A stretch of DNA of 6,692 nucleotides. It comes from Acidobacteriota bacterium. Lineage in GTDB: Bacteria > Acidobacteriota > Vicinamibacteria > Vicinamibacterales > UBA2999. Position numbers and translations under genes: made by a program. Shown here one piece after another: positions 1 through 6,248 of this stretch; position 1 is the stretch's first letter, and each line of letters begins with the position of its first letter. The stretch spans positions 1 through 6,692 of the forward strand of contig JADZBZ010000299.1 in NCBI GenBank assembly GCA_020851835.1, written 5' to 3'. The notes under the pieces were generated by a model. The model was not told where the DNA came from and ran no database searches. It was given only the letters and a program-made list of their open reading frames with translations.

Positions 1-345
1 ACCGGCGAGACGGGAGCGGTCGAGGGCCAGACCGAGCAGCTGGGCCTGTCCGGGCCCGGTGCGCAGGACGACGAGCTGCTGGACGGCTTCAGCGCGTTCG
101 AGGTACTCGGCCAGTGCCCGGCCCAGGGCCGTGAGGGCCGTCGGCAGCGGAGGGCCGGCGGCGGCTGGTTGATACGCCCCATCGGCGGATCGCTTGACCA
201 ACCCGAGCTGCTTGATGTCGCGCGACAAGGTGGCCTGGGTCACGTCGAAGCCCCGACCGGCCAGCCGCCGCCGAAGCTGCTCCTGGCTGCGGATGGCCTC
301 GTCGGCGACGAGGTCTCGGATGACCGCCTGGCGGCGAGATTTCAT
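1..345 (-). CDS. argR: Arginine repressor ArgR (C-terminal end cut by window edge)
   Basis: Transcriptional regulator of arginine genes; in the family, hexamers bind arginine and then ARG boxes. The 115 visible codons begin with ATG at 345 on the minus strand and stay open to base 1. The N-terminal half is a winged helix-turn-helix: a helix with the QAVIRDLV stretch (residues 6-13), then the family signature ATLSRDIKQLGLVK at residues 38-51, with Ser41-Arg42 as the usual DNA-contacting pair. A Pro/Ala-rich linker (about 59-69) leads into the oligomerisation domain, where VVLRTGPGQAQLLGLALD matches the family's 'xPGxAxxxxxxLD' segment. The arginine-binding GTxxGDDT motif lies beyond the edge; about 35-40 residues are missing. 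It is divergent from the arg operon and separated from argC by 151 bases holding ARG-like boxes, so it is likely autoregulated and controls the operon. The start is supported by GGGTGA six bases upstream. Confidence 0.95.
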   Translation of the reverse strand, partial: MKSRRQAVIRDLVADEAIRSQEQLRRRLAGRGFDVTQATLSRDIKQLGLVKRSADGAYQPAAAGPPLPTALTALGRALAEYLERAEAVQQLVVLRTGPGQAQLLGLALDRSRLAG

Positions 346-351
346 AATTAT

Positions 352-357
352 TCACCC
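352..357 (-). promoter_or_regulatory. Ribosome binding site of argR
   Basis: Read on the minus strand this is GGGTGA, six bases before the ATG at 345. It is a good Shine-Dalgarno match with normal spacing and fixes the argR start. It lies inside the left ARG-like box, so operator and ribosome binding site overlap. Confidence 0.6.
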
Positions 358-366
358 AGATGAATC

Positions 367-372
367 AGTATA
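367..372 (-). promoter_or_regulatory. Probable -10 element of argR promoter
   Basis: On the minus strand this reads TATACT, one mismatch from TATAAT. It would give a transcript start near 360 and a leader of about 15 bases. No good -35 is seen 16-18 bp upstream, where the DNA is a GC-rich hairpin, so the promoter is probably weak. The element lies within the right ARG-like box (361-374), which is what autorepression would need. Confidence 0.45.
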
Positions 373-382
373 CACGGATGAT

Positions 383-400
383 CCGCCGCCGGAACGGCGG
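383..400. other. GC-rich hairpin between the divergent promoters
   Basis: CCGCCG (383-388) and CGGCGG (395-400) are perfect 6-bp arms around a six-base loop. On the plus strand TTTCT follows, which resembles a short intrinsic terminator. Since argR reads the other way, the only transcript it could stop is one entering antisense through argR. It sits where an argR -35 would be expected. The role is unknown; it may simply insulate the two promoters. Confidence 0.35.
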
Positions 401-408
401 TTTCTCCG

Positions 409-437
409 TTGACACACGAGGCATCGGAACGTATAAC
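409..437 (+). promoter_or_regulatory. Sigma70-type promoter of the arg operon
   Basis: A perfect -35 TTGACA (409-414) is followed after exactly 17 bp by TATAAC (432-437), one mismatch from the -10 consensus. Transcription would start around 444-449, leaving a leader of about 50 bases before argC. It is the only promoter-like sequence seen for the six overlapping genes downstream, so it probably drives all of them. Confidence 0.75.
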
Positions 438-443
438 TATTCT
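410..443. promoter_or_regulatory. Weak ARG-like box pair on the argC promoter
   Basis: Two degenerate ARG cores overlap the promoter: 410-423 reads TGACA-CACG-AGGCA (6 of 10 half-site bases) and 430-443 reads CGTAT-AACT-ATTCT (7 of 10). Alone each is weak, but their centres are again 20 bp apart, the same spacing as the stronger pair at 339-376, and they sit on the -35 and -10. ArgR could bind here cooperatively with the stronger pair to repress the operon. Part of the match is shared with promoter consensus bases, so chance is possible. Confidence 0.35.
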
Positions 444-458
444 TTCCAGCGCATACTC

Positions 459-500
459 TTGCACGTTGCGAGGAGGGCGCGGACCGGGCGACACCGATGA
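459..500 (+). other. Possible arginine-rich leader peptide frame before argC
   Basis: A 13-codon frame opens at TTG 459 and stops at TGA 498-500, which overlaps the argC start as ATGA. It reads M-H-V-A-R-R-A-R-T-G-R-H-R, with five arginine codons (AGG, AGG, CGG, CGA, CGA), four of them usually rare in GC-rich genomes. argC itself has no Shine-Dalgarno at normal distance: the only AGGAGG (471-476) ends 20 bases before its ATG and forms the tandem arginine codons of this frame. An arginine-sensing leader coupled to argC would fit. Against it, the start is TTG, no ribosome binding site precedes it, and arginine codons are frequent by chance in GC-rich DNA. Confidence 0.25.
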
Positions 501-1540
501 CTACGACGACGACGGGCGAGCGTTCGCCCCAACCTGAGCCCTCACGGGTACGCGTCGGCATCGCCGGCGCCACCGGCTACGCCGGTCAGGAGCTGGTGCG
601 CCTGCTGGCGCGGCACCCGCGCCTGGCACTGACCATCGCCACGGCCTCCCAGGCGACGAGCACGCCCCGACGCCTGCCCGCGCTGGCGCGCGTGTGGGAC
701 GGTGAGGTCCGTCCTCTCGACGTGCCGGCGCTCACCGCCGAGGCCGACGCGGTGTTTCTCGCACTGCCGGAGGCGGCCTCGGCCGAGCTCGCGCCGCAAC
801 TCCTGGCCCGGGGGCTCCGCGTCGTGGATCTGTCGGGCGCCTTCCGACTGCGCGACCTCGGGGCGCGGGCCAGATGGTATCCGGCCACCGGCGCCATGCC
901 GGACGGCGTCGCCTACGGCCTCACCGAGTTCGCGCTCGAGGCCATCCACGACGCCCGTCTGCTGTCGAACCCCGGCTGCTACCCGACCGCATCGCTGCTC
1001 GCGCTCCTGCCGTTGTCGCGGGCGGGCCTGCTCGCCGCCGACACCGACATCGTCATCGACGCCAAGTCGGGGATTTCGGGCGCCGGGAAGGCGCCGTCGG
1101 ATCGGACCCACTTCTGCGAGAACCACGGCAGTGTGGCGGCGTACGCCGCCTTCGGCCATCGTCACACGCCCGAGATGGAGCAGGCGCTCCAGCGGCCAGT
1201 GACGTTCGTGCCTCACCTGGTGCCCCTCGATCGCGGACTGCTGGCCAGTGTCTACGCGCGCCTGGTCCCGGGCACGACGGCCGCGCAGGTGAGCGACGCG
1301 TTCGACCGCGCGTATGCCTCGGCACCGTTCGTCCGGCTCGCCGGTGACGCGCTTCCGGAGATCAAGCATGTCGCGCACACCAACTTTTGCGACCTGGGCT
1401 GGAAGGTGGACGAGGCCGGCGCGCGCGTCTTCGTCGTGAGCGTCCTCGACAACCTGGTGAAGGGCGCCGCCGGCCAGGCCGTCCAGAATTTCAACGTGAT
1501 GTGCGGATTCGACGAGACCGCGGGGCTGCTGTGGGCCTGA
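497..1540 (+). CDS. argC: N-acetyl-gamma-glutamyl-phosphate reductase
   Basis: NADPH-dependent cytoplasmic enzyme that reduces N-acetylglutamyl 5-phosphate to the semialdehyde, third step of arginine synthesis. The 347 residues match the usual length of about 340-350. The Rossmann nucleotide-binding loop GIAGATGYAGQEL starts near residue 21. The catalytic cysteine is Cys161 in SNPGCYPTA, and GHRHTPEMEQ (His221 and His223) carries the family's active-site histidine. KSGISGAGK and the C-terminal VKGAAGQAVQNFNVM are also typical. ATG 497 is the only start in frame before the conserved core; it adds a Thr-rich tail of about 16 residues before RVGIAGATGY, encoded by a short ACG repeat. The only good Shine-Dalgarno is 20 bases upstream, which is unusually far. 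First gene of the operon; its end overlaps argB by 10 bases. Confidence 0.96.
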   Translation: MTTTTTGERSPQPEPSRVRVGIAGATGYAGQELVRLLARHPRLALTIATASQATSTPRRLPALARVWDGEVRPLDVPALTAEADAVFLALPEAASAELAPQLLARGLRVVDLSGAFRLRDLGARARWYPATGAMPDGVAYGLTEFALEAIHDARLLSNPGCYPTASLLALLPLSRAGLLAADTDIVIDAKSGISGAGKAPSDRTHFCENHGSVAAYAAFGHRHTPEMEQALQRPVTFVPHLVPLDRGLLASVYARLVPGTTAAQVSDAFDRAYASAPFVRLAGDALPEIKHVAHTNFCDLGWKVDEAGARVFVVSVLDNLVKGAAGQAVQNFNVMCGFDETAGLLWA

Positions 1541-2343
1541 CGCTGCTGAAGCTGGGCGGCGAGCTGCTCGAGACGAGCCAGAAGCAGGCAGCGCTGGGCC
1601 GTGTCGTGGCCCGCGCGGTGACGCGGCTGGTCGTCGTGCATGGAGGCGGACGCGAAATCGACACGGCGCTGCTCGCTGCGGGTATTCCCAAGCGCCAGGT
1701 GGACGGCCTGCGCGTGACCGACGGTGCGACCCTGGAGATCGTCGTCGCCGTCCTGGCGGGAACGATCAATACGAGATTGGTCGCAGCCATCAACGCCGCC
1801 CGCGGTCGGGCCGTTGGTCTGACGGGCGCGGACGTCGGCGTGGCGCCCGTGAAGAAAGCCCCGGCGCACCGCGCGGTGACCGGCGAACTCGTGGACCTGG
1901 GCCTGGTCGGCGAGCCGATCCGGTCTCCGGTGCCGGCCCTGGTGCGGGCGCTCGTGACACGCGGTTTCATACCCGTCGTCGCCTGCGTGGCCGCCGCGAA
2001 GGACGGCCAGCTCTTCAACGTCAATGCCGACACGCTGGCCGGCAGTCTCGCCGCACGAATGGGCGCCGACCGGCTGCTGATGGCCGGGGGCACGGCGGGC
2101 GTCCTGGACGAGCAGGGGCATACCATCGAGGCGCTCAGCCGACACGACATCCGTGCGCTGGTGGAGTCGAGAACGGCCAGCGCCGGCATGGTGGCCAAGC
2201 TCCGGGCCTGCGAGGCCGCCGCGCGCGCCGGGGTCCGGCACGTGGCAATCGTCGACGGACGCGATGCGAATGCCCTGGAGCACGCGCTGGAACGGCGGGG
2301 GCTGGACGGCATCCCGGCGGGAAGCACACGGGTGACATCATGA
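1531..2343 (+). CDS. argB: Acetylglutamate kinase (short, E. coli-like form)
   Basis: Amino acid kinase family enzyme that phosphorylates N-acetylglutamate with ATP. I start it at GTG 1531, giving 270 residues and MGLTLLKLGGELLE, which aligns with the E. coli start MNPLIIKLGG; the frame is open further upstream inside argC but that has no family support. Visible motifs are the phosphate-binding Lys7 in LLKLGG, VHGGGREID, the substrate-binding GLRVTD, NVNAD with Asp167, and SAGMVAKL with Lys223 at the place of the catalytic lysine. The length is near E. coli ArgB (258) and it lacks the extra N-terminal helix found in the hexameric, arginine-inhibited kinases, so feedback inhibition is unlikely. 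LLMAGGTAGVLD replaces the usual LL(S/T)DVxGVLD with one extra residue and no aspartate, a divergent nucleotide-site loop. It overlaps argC by 10 bases and argD by ATGA. Confidence 0.92.
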   Translation: MGLTLLKLGGELLETSQKQAALGRVVARAVTRLVVVHGGGREIDTALLAAGIPKRQVDGLRVTDGATLEIVVAVLAGTINTRLVAAINAARGRAVGLTGADVGVAPVKKAPAHRAVTGELVDLGLVGEPIRSPVPALVRALVTRGFIPVVACVAAAKDGQLFNVNADTLAGSLAARMGADRLLMAGGTAGVLDEQGHTIEALSRHDIRALVESRTASAGMVAKLRACEAAARAGVRHVAIVDGRDANALEHALERRGLDGIPAGSTRVTS

Positions 2344-3566
2344 GCGACAGCGGACAGGTTCAGGAACTCGAGGCCCGGCATGTACTGCAGACCTACAAGC
2401 GCCAGCCCGTCGTGCTCACGCGCGGCGAGGGCACGCGGTTGTTCGACGCCGACGGCCGCGCGTACCTCGACTTCCTGTCGGGCATCGGCGTGGCGGTCCT
2501 CGGGCATGGGCATCGCGGACTGGCCGATGTCATCGCGGATCAGGCCCGCACCCTGATCCACACGTCGAACCTCTACTACCATCCCTTCCAGGGGCGTCTC
2601 GCCGCCAAGCTCGCGGCGCTGTCCGGGCTGCAGCGCGCCTTCTTCTGCAACAGTGGCACCGAAGCCGTGGAGGCGTGCCTGAAGTTCGCACGCCGCTACT
2701 GGTTCTCGCGCGGCGTCGCCGGCCGCACCCGGTTCGTAGCCCTCGATCACGGGTTCTCGGGCCGGACGATGGGGGCGCTCTCGGTCACGGCCAACCCGCA
2801 CTACCGAGAACCGTTCGCTCCCCTCATTCCTGGCGTGACCTTCGTGTCACCCGACGATGTGGCATCGCTCGAGGCCGCGATCACGGAGGAGACGGCAGCC
2901 GTCATCGCGGAGCCCATCCAGGGAGAGGGTGGCGTGCGCCCGCTGTCGGCCGAGTTCGCGGCCGCCATCGCGCGGGTGACGAAGCGAACGGGCACGCTGC
3001 TGATTGCCGATGAGATTCAGTGCGGGCTGGGCCGGACGGGCCACGCCTTCCACTACCAGGCGTTCGGCTGGAAGCCCGACCTGGTCACGGTCGGGAAGGC
3101 GCTTGGATCGGGCGTGCCGGTCGGGGCGGCGCTGGTCGCCGAGCACGTGGCCTCGCAGATGTTTCCCGGCGATCACGGTACGACCTACGGCGGCAACCTC
3201 CTGGCCACGCGGGCCGCCCTCTACGTGCTGGAGCAGCTCACGGGTACGGCAGCGCCGGCACCGTACGACGGGGGCGGCGTGATCGGTCACGTCCGCGAGG
3301 TTGGTCCGCTGTTCGGCGAGCGTCTCGAAGGACTGCGCGCTCGACACGCCGTCGTCCAGAGCGTGCGTGGTGTGGGCGTGATGCGCGGGCTCGAGCTGAC
3401 AATCGACGCGCAACCGGTCGTGGAGAAGGCCCTGGCCGCCGGGTTGCTGGTTAACCGTACGGCCGAACGCGTCGTCCGCATGCTGCCTCCTTTCACGGTG
3501 ACGCTCGAGGACATCGACCAGGCAGTGGGCATTTTGGACAGAGTGCTGGCGGAGGTCGCGTCGTGA
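2340..3566 (+). CDS. argD: Acetylornithine aminotransferase
   Basis: PLP-dependent class III aminotransferase converting N-acetylglutamate semialdehyde and glutamate to N-acetylornithine and 2-oxoglutarate. The 408 residues are slightly long for the family (about 380-400). Seen are the N-terminal LFDADGRAYLDFLSGIGVAVLGH, the phosphate-binding CNSGTEAVEACLKFAR, PIQGEGG, the cofactor aspartate Asp224 in LLIADEIQCGLGRTG, and the Schiff-base lysine Lys253 in VTVGKALGSGVPVGA. The TTYGGNLLA loop is at 281-289. A low-complexity insert rich in Ala, Pro and Gly (about 301-313) accounts for the extra length. It starts in the ATGA overlap with argB, with GGTGA four bases before. Related ornithine or GABA aminotransferases share these motifs; the operon position settles the call. 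It may also serve lysine synthesis, as ArgD does in some bacteria. Confidence 0.94.
   Translation: MSDSGQVQELEARHVLQTYKRQPVVLTRGEGTRLFDADGRAYLDFLSGIGVAVLGHGHRGLADVIADQARTLIHTSNLYYHPFQGRLAAKLAALSGLQRAFFCNSGTEAVEACLKFARRYWFSRGVAGRTRFVALDHGFSGRTMGALSVTANPHYREPFAPLIPGVTFVSPDDVASLEAAITEETAAVIAEPIQGEGGVRPLSAEFAAAIARVTKRTGTLLIADEIQCGLGRTGHAFHYQAFGWKPDLVTVGKALGSGVPVGAALVAEHVASQMFPGDHGTTYGGNLLATRAALYVLEQLTGTAAPAPYDGGGVIGHVREVGPLFGERLEGLRARHAVVQSVRGVGVMRGLELTIDAQPVVEKALAAGLLVNRTAERVVRMLPPFTVTLEDIDQAVGILDRVLAEVAS
3551..3555 (+). promoter_or_regulatory. Ribosome binding site that sets the argA start
   Basis: GGAGG lies in the last codons of argD, seven bases before GTG 3563. It supports that GTG as the start over the in-frame ATG at 3578, where the spacing would be too long. 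Confidence 0.6.
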
Positions 3567-4108
3567 CTACGCGGGTGATGGTGGGCGCAGAAGGGGTGCT
3601 CCTGCGGGCCTGCACGGCCGCGGACGCACCGGCCCTCCACCGACTGATCGGTGCACACGTGGAAGAGGGCCGGCTGATCCCCCGCACGCTGTCGGAACTC
3701 GGCGCGCACGCCTCGCGCTTCGTGGCGGTCGAACGCAGCCAGACCGTCATCGCCTGTGCAGAACTGGCGCCCCTGTCGTCCTCGGTCGCTGAGATCCGGT
3801 CGCTGGTCGTGGAGGCACGGGCGCGGGGCGAGGGTCTGGCCAGCCGCATGGTGCACGAGCTGACGCGGCGCGCGCGGCACGACGGGTTCGGGCGCGTGTG
3901 CGCTTTCGCCCACGATCCAGGCTTCTTCGTCGGTCTCGGGTTCTCCATCGTGCCGCACGCGTGGGTGCCCGAGAAGATCGCGCACGACTGCGCAGGGTGC
4001 CCGCTGTTCCGCACGTGCGGCCAGCACGCCCTCGTCCTGGATCGGGATGCGCCCATCGTTTGGCCGGTGGAAGCAGCGGATCGGCACGCGGTGAACCATG
4101 CGCACTGA
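3563..4108 (+). CDS. argA: Short GNAT-type N-acetylglutamate synthase
   Basis: Predicted acetyltransferase making N-acetylglutamate from glutamate and acetyl-CoA, the first step of the pathway. The 181 residues form a single GNAT domain, without the amino acid kinase domain of classical ArgA (about 440 residues), like the short ArgA of mycobacteria. VLLRACTAADAPALHRLI begins the fold; AEIRSLVVEARARGEGLASRMV (from residue 76) is the acetyl-CoA-binding strand and loop, with R-G-E-G-L-A at 88-93; FFVGLGFSIV near 115-124 is the usual GNAT C-terminal strand. The tail has WVPEKIAHDCAGCPLF with Cys143, Cys146 and Cys152, a CxxCx5C cluster I recall from short ArgA proteins of Geobacter-like bacteria. 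It starts at GTG in a GTGA overlap with argD and overlaps argJ by 11 bases. A different GNAT substrate cannot be excluded by sequence, but the operon position makes this call likely. Confidence 0.82.
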   Translation: MTTRVMVGAEGVLLRACTAADAPALHRLIGAHVEEGRLIPRTLSELGAHASRFVAVERSQTVIACAELAPLSSSVAEIRSLVVEARARGEGLASRMVHELTRRARHDGFGRVCAFAHDPGFFVGLGFSIVPHAWVPEKIAHDCAGCPLFRTCGQHALVLDRDAPIVWPVEAADRHAVNHAH

Positions 4109-5306
4109 TCGGATCGACGGGGGCATCACGGCGCCTCAGGGGTTCCGCGCGGCTGGCCTGCACTGCGGGATCAAGGCCAACGGCGCCGCGGACCTCGCGC
4201 TGGTCGTGTCGGACCTGCCAGCCTCCGCGGCGGCGGTCTTCACGCTCAACCTCGCCAAGGCCGCTCCGGTGCTGGTCAGCCAGGACCAGCTCGCGCGGAG
4301 CGGCGGCCGTGCGCGCGCCATCGTCACGAACAGCGGCTGCGCCAACGCCTGCACGGGGCCCCAAGGCCTCGACGACGCGCGCGAGATGGTGAGGCTGACC
4401 GCCACAGCGCTCGCCTGTCCCGAAACCGAAGTCCTGGTCGCGTCTACCGGCGTCATCGGCGTCGCTTTGAAGATGGATGCGGTCCGCGCCGGTGTGCCTC
4501 GCGTCGTGGCGGCTCTGAATGCAGAAGGCGGTGCCCACGCCGCGCGGGCCATCATGACGACCGACCCGTTCCCGAAAGAGGCGGCGGTCCAGACCGGCAC
4601 GGACTTCGGCACGATTCGCGTCGGTGGCATGGCCAAGGGCTCCGGAATGATCGAACCCCGCATGGCCACCATGCTCGGGTACCTCACGACGGATGCAACC
4701 GTCGATCCCGGGATGCTGTATCGCGCACTCTCCGAAGCCTGCCGCGGCACGTTCAATGCCATCACCGTGGACGGCGAGCCGTCTACGAACGACTGTGTGT
4801 TCGCGCTCGCCAACGGCGCCAGTGGGGTCGTGATCGACGAAGCGCTCTACCCCGCGTTGGTCGAAGCGCTCAAGCTCGTTGCGCACGAGCTCGCGCTCGG
4901 CGTGGTCCGCGGCGGCGAGGGCGCCACCAAGCTCGTGTCGATCACGGTGACCGGTGCTGCCACCGACGCGGACGCGTGGACCGCCGCGCGGGCCATCGCG
5001 AACTCGCCGCTGGTGAAGACCGCGGCGCACGGAGCGGATCCGAACTGGGGCCGCCTCATCGCGGCGGCCGGCCGGTCCGGCGCCGCCTTCATCCTCGACC
5101 GGGCCCGGGTACGCATCGGCCCCCTGGTCCTGTTCGAGCAGGGCCGGCCTTTCGACGAGCGTGCGCCTCAGGCGGCGTCATACCTGCAGGGCCGGGAGCT
5201 GGCGATCGAGGTGGACCTCGGCGCCGGCGGCCGGTTCTCGGCCACGGTCTGGACCTGCGACCTCTCCGCGGAGTACGTGAAGATCAATGCCGAGTACCGC
5301 ACCTAG
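4098..5306 (+). CDS. argJ: Glutamate N-acetyltransferase / ornithine acetyltransferase (ArgJ)
   Basis: Moves the acetyl group from N-acetylornithine to glutamate, releasing ornithine and closing the cyclic pathway; some family members also use acetyl-CoA. The 402 residues match the usual length of about 400. The precursor cleaves itself within MATML: KGSGMIEPRMATML gives a cut between Ala190 and Thr191, Thr191 becoming the N-terminal nucleophile of the beta chain. STGVIG (oxyanion region), TTDPFPKE, the NSGCANACTG loop, DPNWGRLIAAAGRSG and the C-terminal DLSAEYVKINAEYRT are all present, so it looks intact. The start is ATG 4098 inside the end of argA, with only a weak GGTGA close before it, suggesting coupling to argA translation. 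Whether it is mono- or bifunctional cannot be read from sequence; the argA next door hints that it may rely on a separate synthase. Confidence 0.96.
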   Translation: MRTDRIDGGITAPQGFRAAGLHCGIKANGAADLALVVSDLPASAAAVFTLNLAKAAPVLVSQDQLARSGGRARAIVTNSGCANACTGPQGLDDAREMVRLTATALACPETEVLVASTGVIGVALKMDAVRAGVPRVVAALNAEGGAHAARAIMTTDPFPKEAAVQTGTDFGTIRVGGMAKGSGMIEPRMATMLGYLTTDATVDPGMLYRALSEACRGTFNAITVDGEPSTNDCVFALANGASGVVIDEALYPALVEALKLVAHELALGVVRGGEGATKLVSITVTGAATDADAWTAARAIANSPLVKTAAHGADPNWGRLIAAAGRSGAAFILDRARVRIGPLVLFEQGRPFDERAPQAASYLQGRELAIEVDLGAGGRFSATVWTCDLSAEYVKINAEYRT

Positions 5307-6240
5307 CACCGTGGCACGCCACTTTCTCTCCATCCTCGATTTCACGCCAGTCGAGCTGCGCGACACGCTCGACCTGGCGACAAAGCTGAAGTCCGACCGC
5401 CGGCTGGGGACGAAGGCGCCGACGGCGCAGGCACTCGGCGGGCGGCACGTGGGACTGCTGTTCGAGAAGCCCTCCTTGCGCACGCGGGTGACGTTCACCA
5501 TCGGCGTGCGCGAACTCGGCGCCGACATCGTGGCGATTCCGGCTGACGTGATGCACGCCGATCGCGAGCCCATCGACGACGTGGCCCGTAATCTCGAGCG
5601 ATGGATCGACGCGGTCGTGATTCGGACGTTTGGCCAGGACCGCCTGCACGAGATCACGAAGGCCACACCGCGGCTGTCGGTGATCAACGCCCTGTCGAAC
5701 GAAGAGCACCCCTGCCAGGCGCTGTCGGACATGCAGACCCTGGTCGAGCGCTGGAACGGAAAGCCCGAAGGGCGGCGCATCGCCTTCATCGGCGACGGGA
5801 ACAACGTGTGCACGTCCCTCGTCCATGCGGCGATGATGCTCGGGGTGTCCGCCCACGTCGCTACACCCAAGGGCTACGAACTGCCGGACGAGGTTGTCGA
5901 CCAGGCGGCCGGGATTTCGCAACACGGCGCCGGATTGACGGAGTTCACCGACCCCAAGGCCGCCGCGCGGGACGTGGATGCGATCTACACCGACGTCTGG
6001 ACATCGATGGGCCAGGAGGTCGAATACGCCGAACGCTCGCGCAAATTCATGCGCTACCAGGTCAACGCCGCACTCATGGCTCTGGCCAGGCCGGACGCCG
6101 TGTTCATGCACTGCCTCCCCGCCCACCGCGGGGAGGAAGTGACCGACGAGGTGATCGAGTCGCCGGCCTCTGTGGTCTTCGACCAGGCCGAGAATCGCCT
6201 CCACGCGCAGAAGGCGATGCTGGTCAGACTATTGACCTAG
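5287..6240 (+). CDS. argF: Ornithine carbamoyltransferase
   Basis: Joins carbamoyl phosphate and ornithine to citrulline in the cytoplasm; the active enzyme is usually a trimer. The 317 residues fit the family (about 305-335). Carbamoyl phosphate binding is shown by FEKPSLRTR (59-67, with Ser63-Leu-Arg65-Thr66-Arg67) and HPCQ (141-144). Ornithine-side motifs are DVWTSMG (236-242) and MHCLPAHRGEEV, with Cys276 in the HCLP motif. These fit ornithine as substrate, and not acetyl- or succinylornithine, as does the argJ upstream. Two starts are possible: ATG 5287, overlapping argJ by 20 bases with GGAG 13 bases upstream, or GTG 5311, four bases past the argJ stop, giving MARHFLSILD, closer to typical family starts but with no ribosome binding site. 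I give the ATG. Last gene of the operon; it stops at TAG. Confidence 0.95.
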   Translation: MPSTAPSTVARHFLSILDFTPVELRDTLDLATKLKSDRRLGTKAPTAQALGGRHVGLLFEKPSLRTRVTFTIGVRELGADIVAIPADVMHADREPIDDVARNLERWIDAVVIRTFGQDRLHEITKATPRLSVINALSNEEHPCQALSDMQTLVERWNGKPEGRRIAFIGDGNNVCTSLVHAAMMLGVSAHVATPKGYELPDEVVDQAAGISQHGAGLTEFTDPKAAARDVDAIYTDVWTSMGQEVEYAERSRKFMRYQVNAALMALARPDAVFMHCLPAHRGEEVTDEVIESPASVVFDQAENRLHAQKAMLVRLLT

Positions 6241-6248
6241 ACATCCTC

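Larger units (their letters stand above)
339..376. promoter_or_regulatory. Pair of ARG boxes (ArgR operator)
   Basis: The known enteric ARG box core is TGAAT-N4-ATTCA. The left core at 341-354 reads TTCAT-AATT-ATTCA (8 of 10 half-site bases match). The right core at 361-374 reads TGAAT-CAGT-ATACA (9 of 10). Their centres are 20 bp apart, two helical turns, so the two 18-bp boxes are separated by 2 bp, close to the 2-3 bp spacing of paired boxes in E. coli. The pair covers the argR start codon, ribosome binding site and probable -10, so it would repress argR. This is an AT-rich island in a GC-rich locus, which adds weight. Binding is inferred. Confidence 0.7.

Noticed and set aside
383..400. 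Hairpin with TTTCT as a terminator for argR
   Set aside because: argR reads away from it on the other strand; it lies upstream of argR, so it cannot end that transcript.
499..513. ACG trinucleotide run at the argC start as a microsatellite
   Set aside because: Only about four units; too short to call a repeat feature, noted only as the source of the Thr-rich N-terminus.
1387..1530. Upstream extension of argB to base 1387
   Set aside because: The frame is open but lies inside the conserved C-terminal part of argC, and ArgB similarity begins only at GTG 1531.
1491..2801. 436-codon open frame on the minus strand across argB and argD
   Set aside because: It is antisense to two well-supported enzymes, is rich in Arg, Ala and Ser as expected from GC-rich codon shadowing, and shows no recognisable motif.
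3747..5030. 427-codon open frame on the minus strand across argA and argJ
   Set aside because: Arg/Gly/His-rich shadow of plus-strand genes with intact motifs; no domain recognised.
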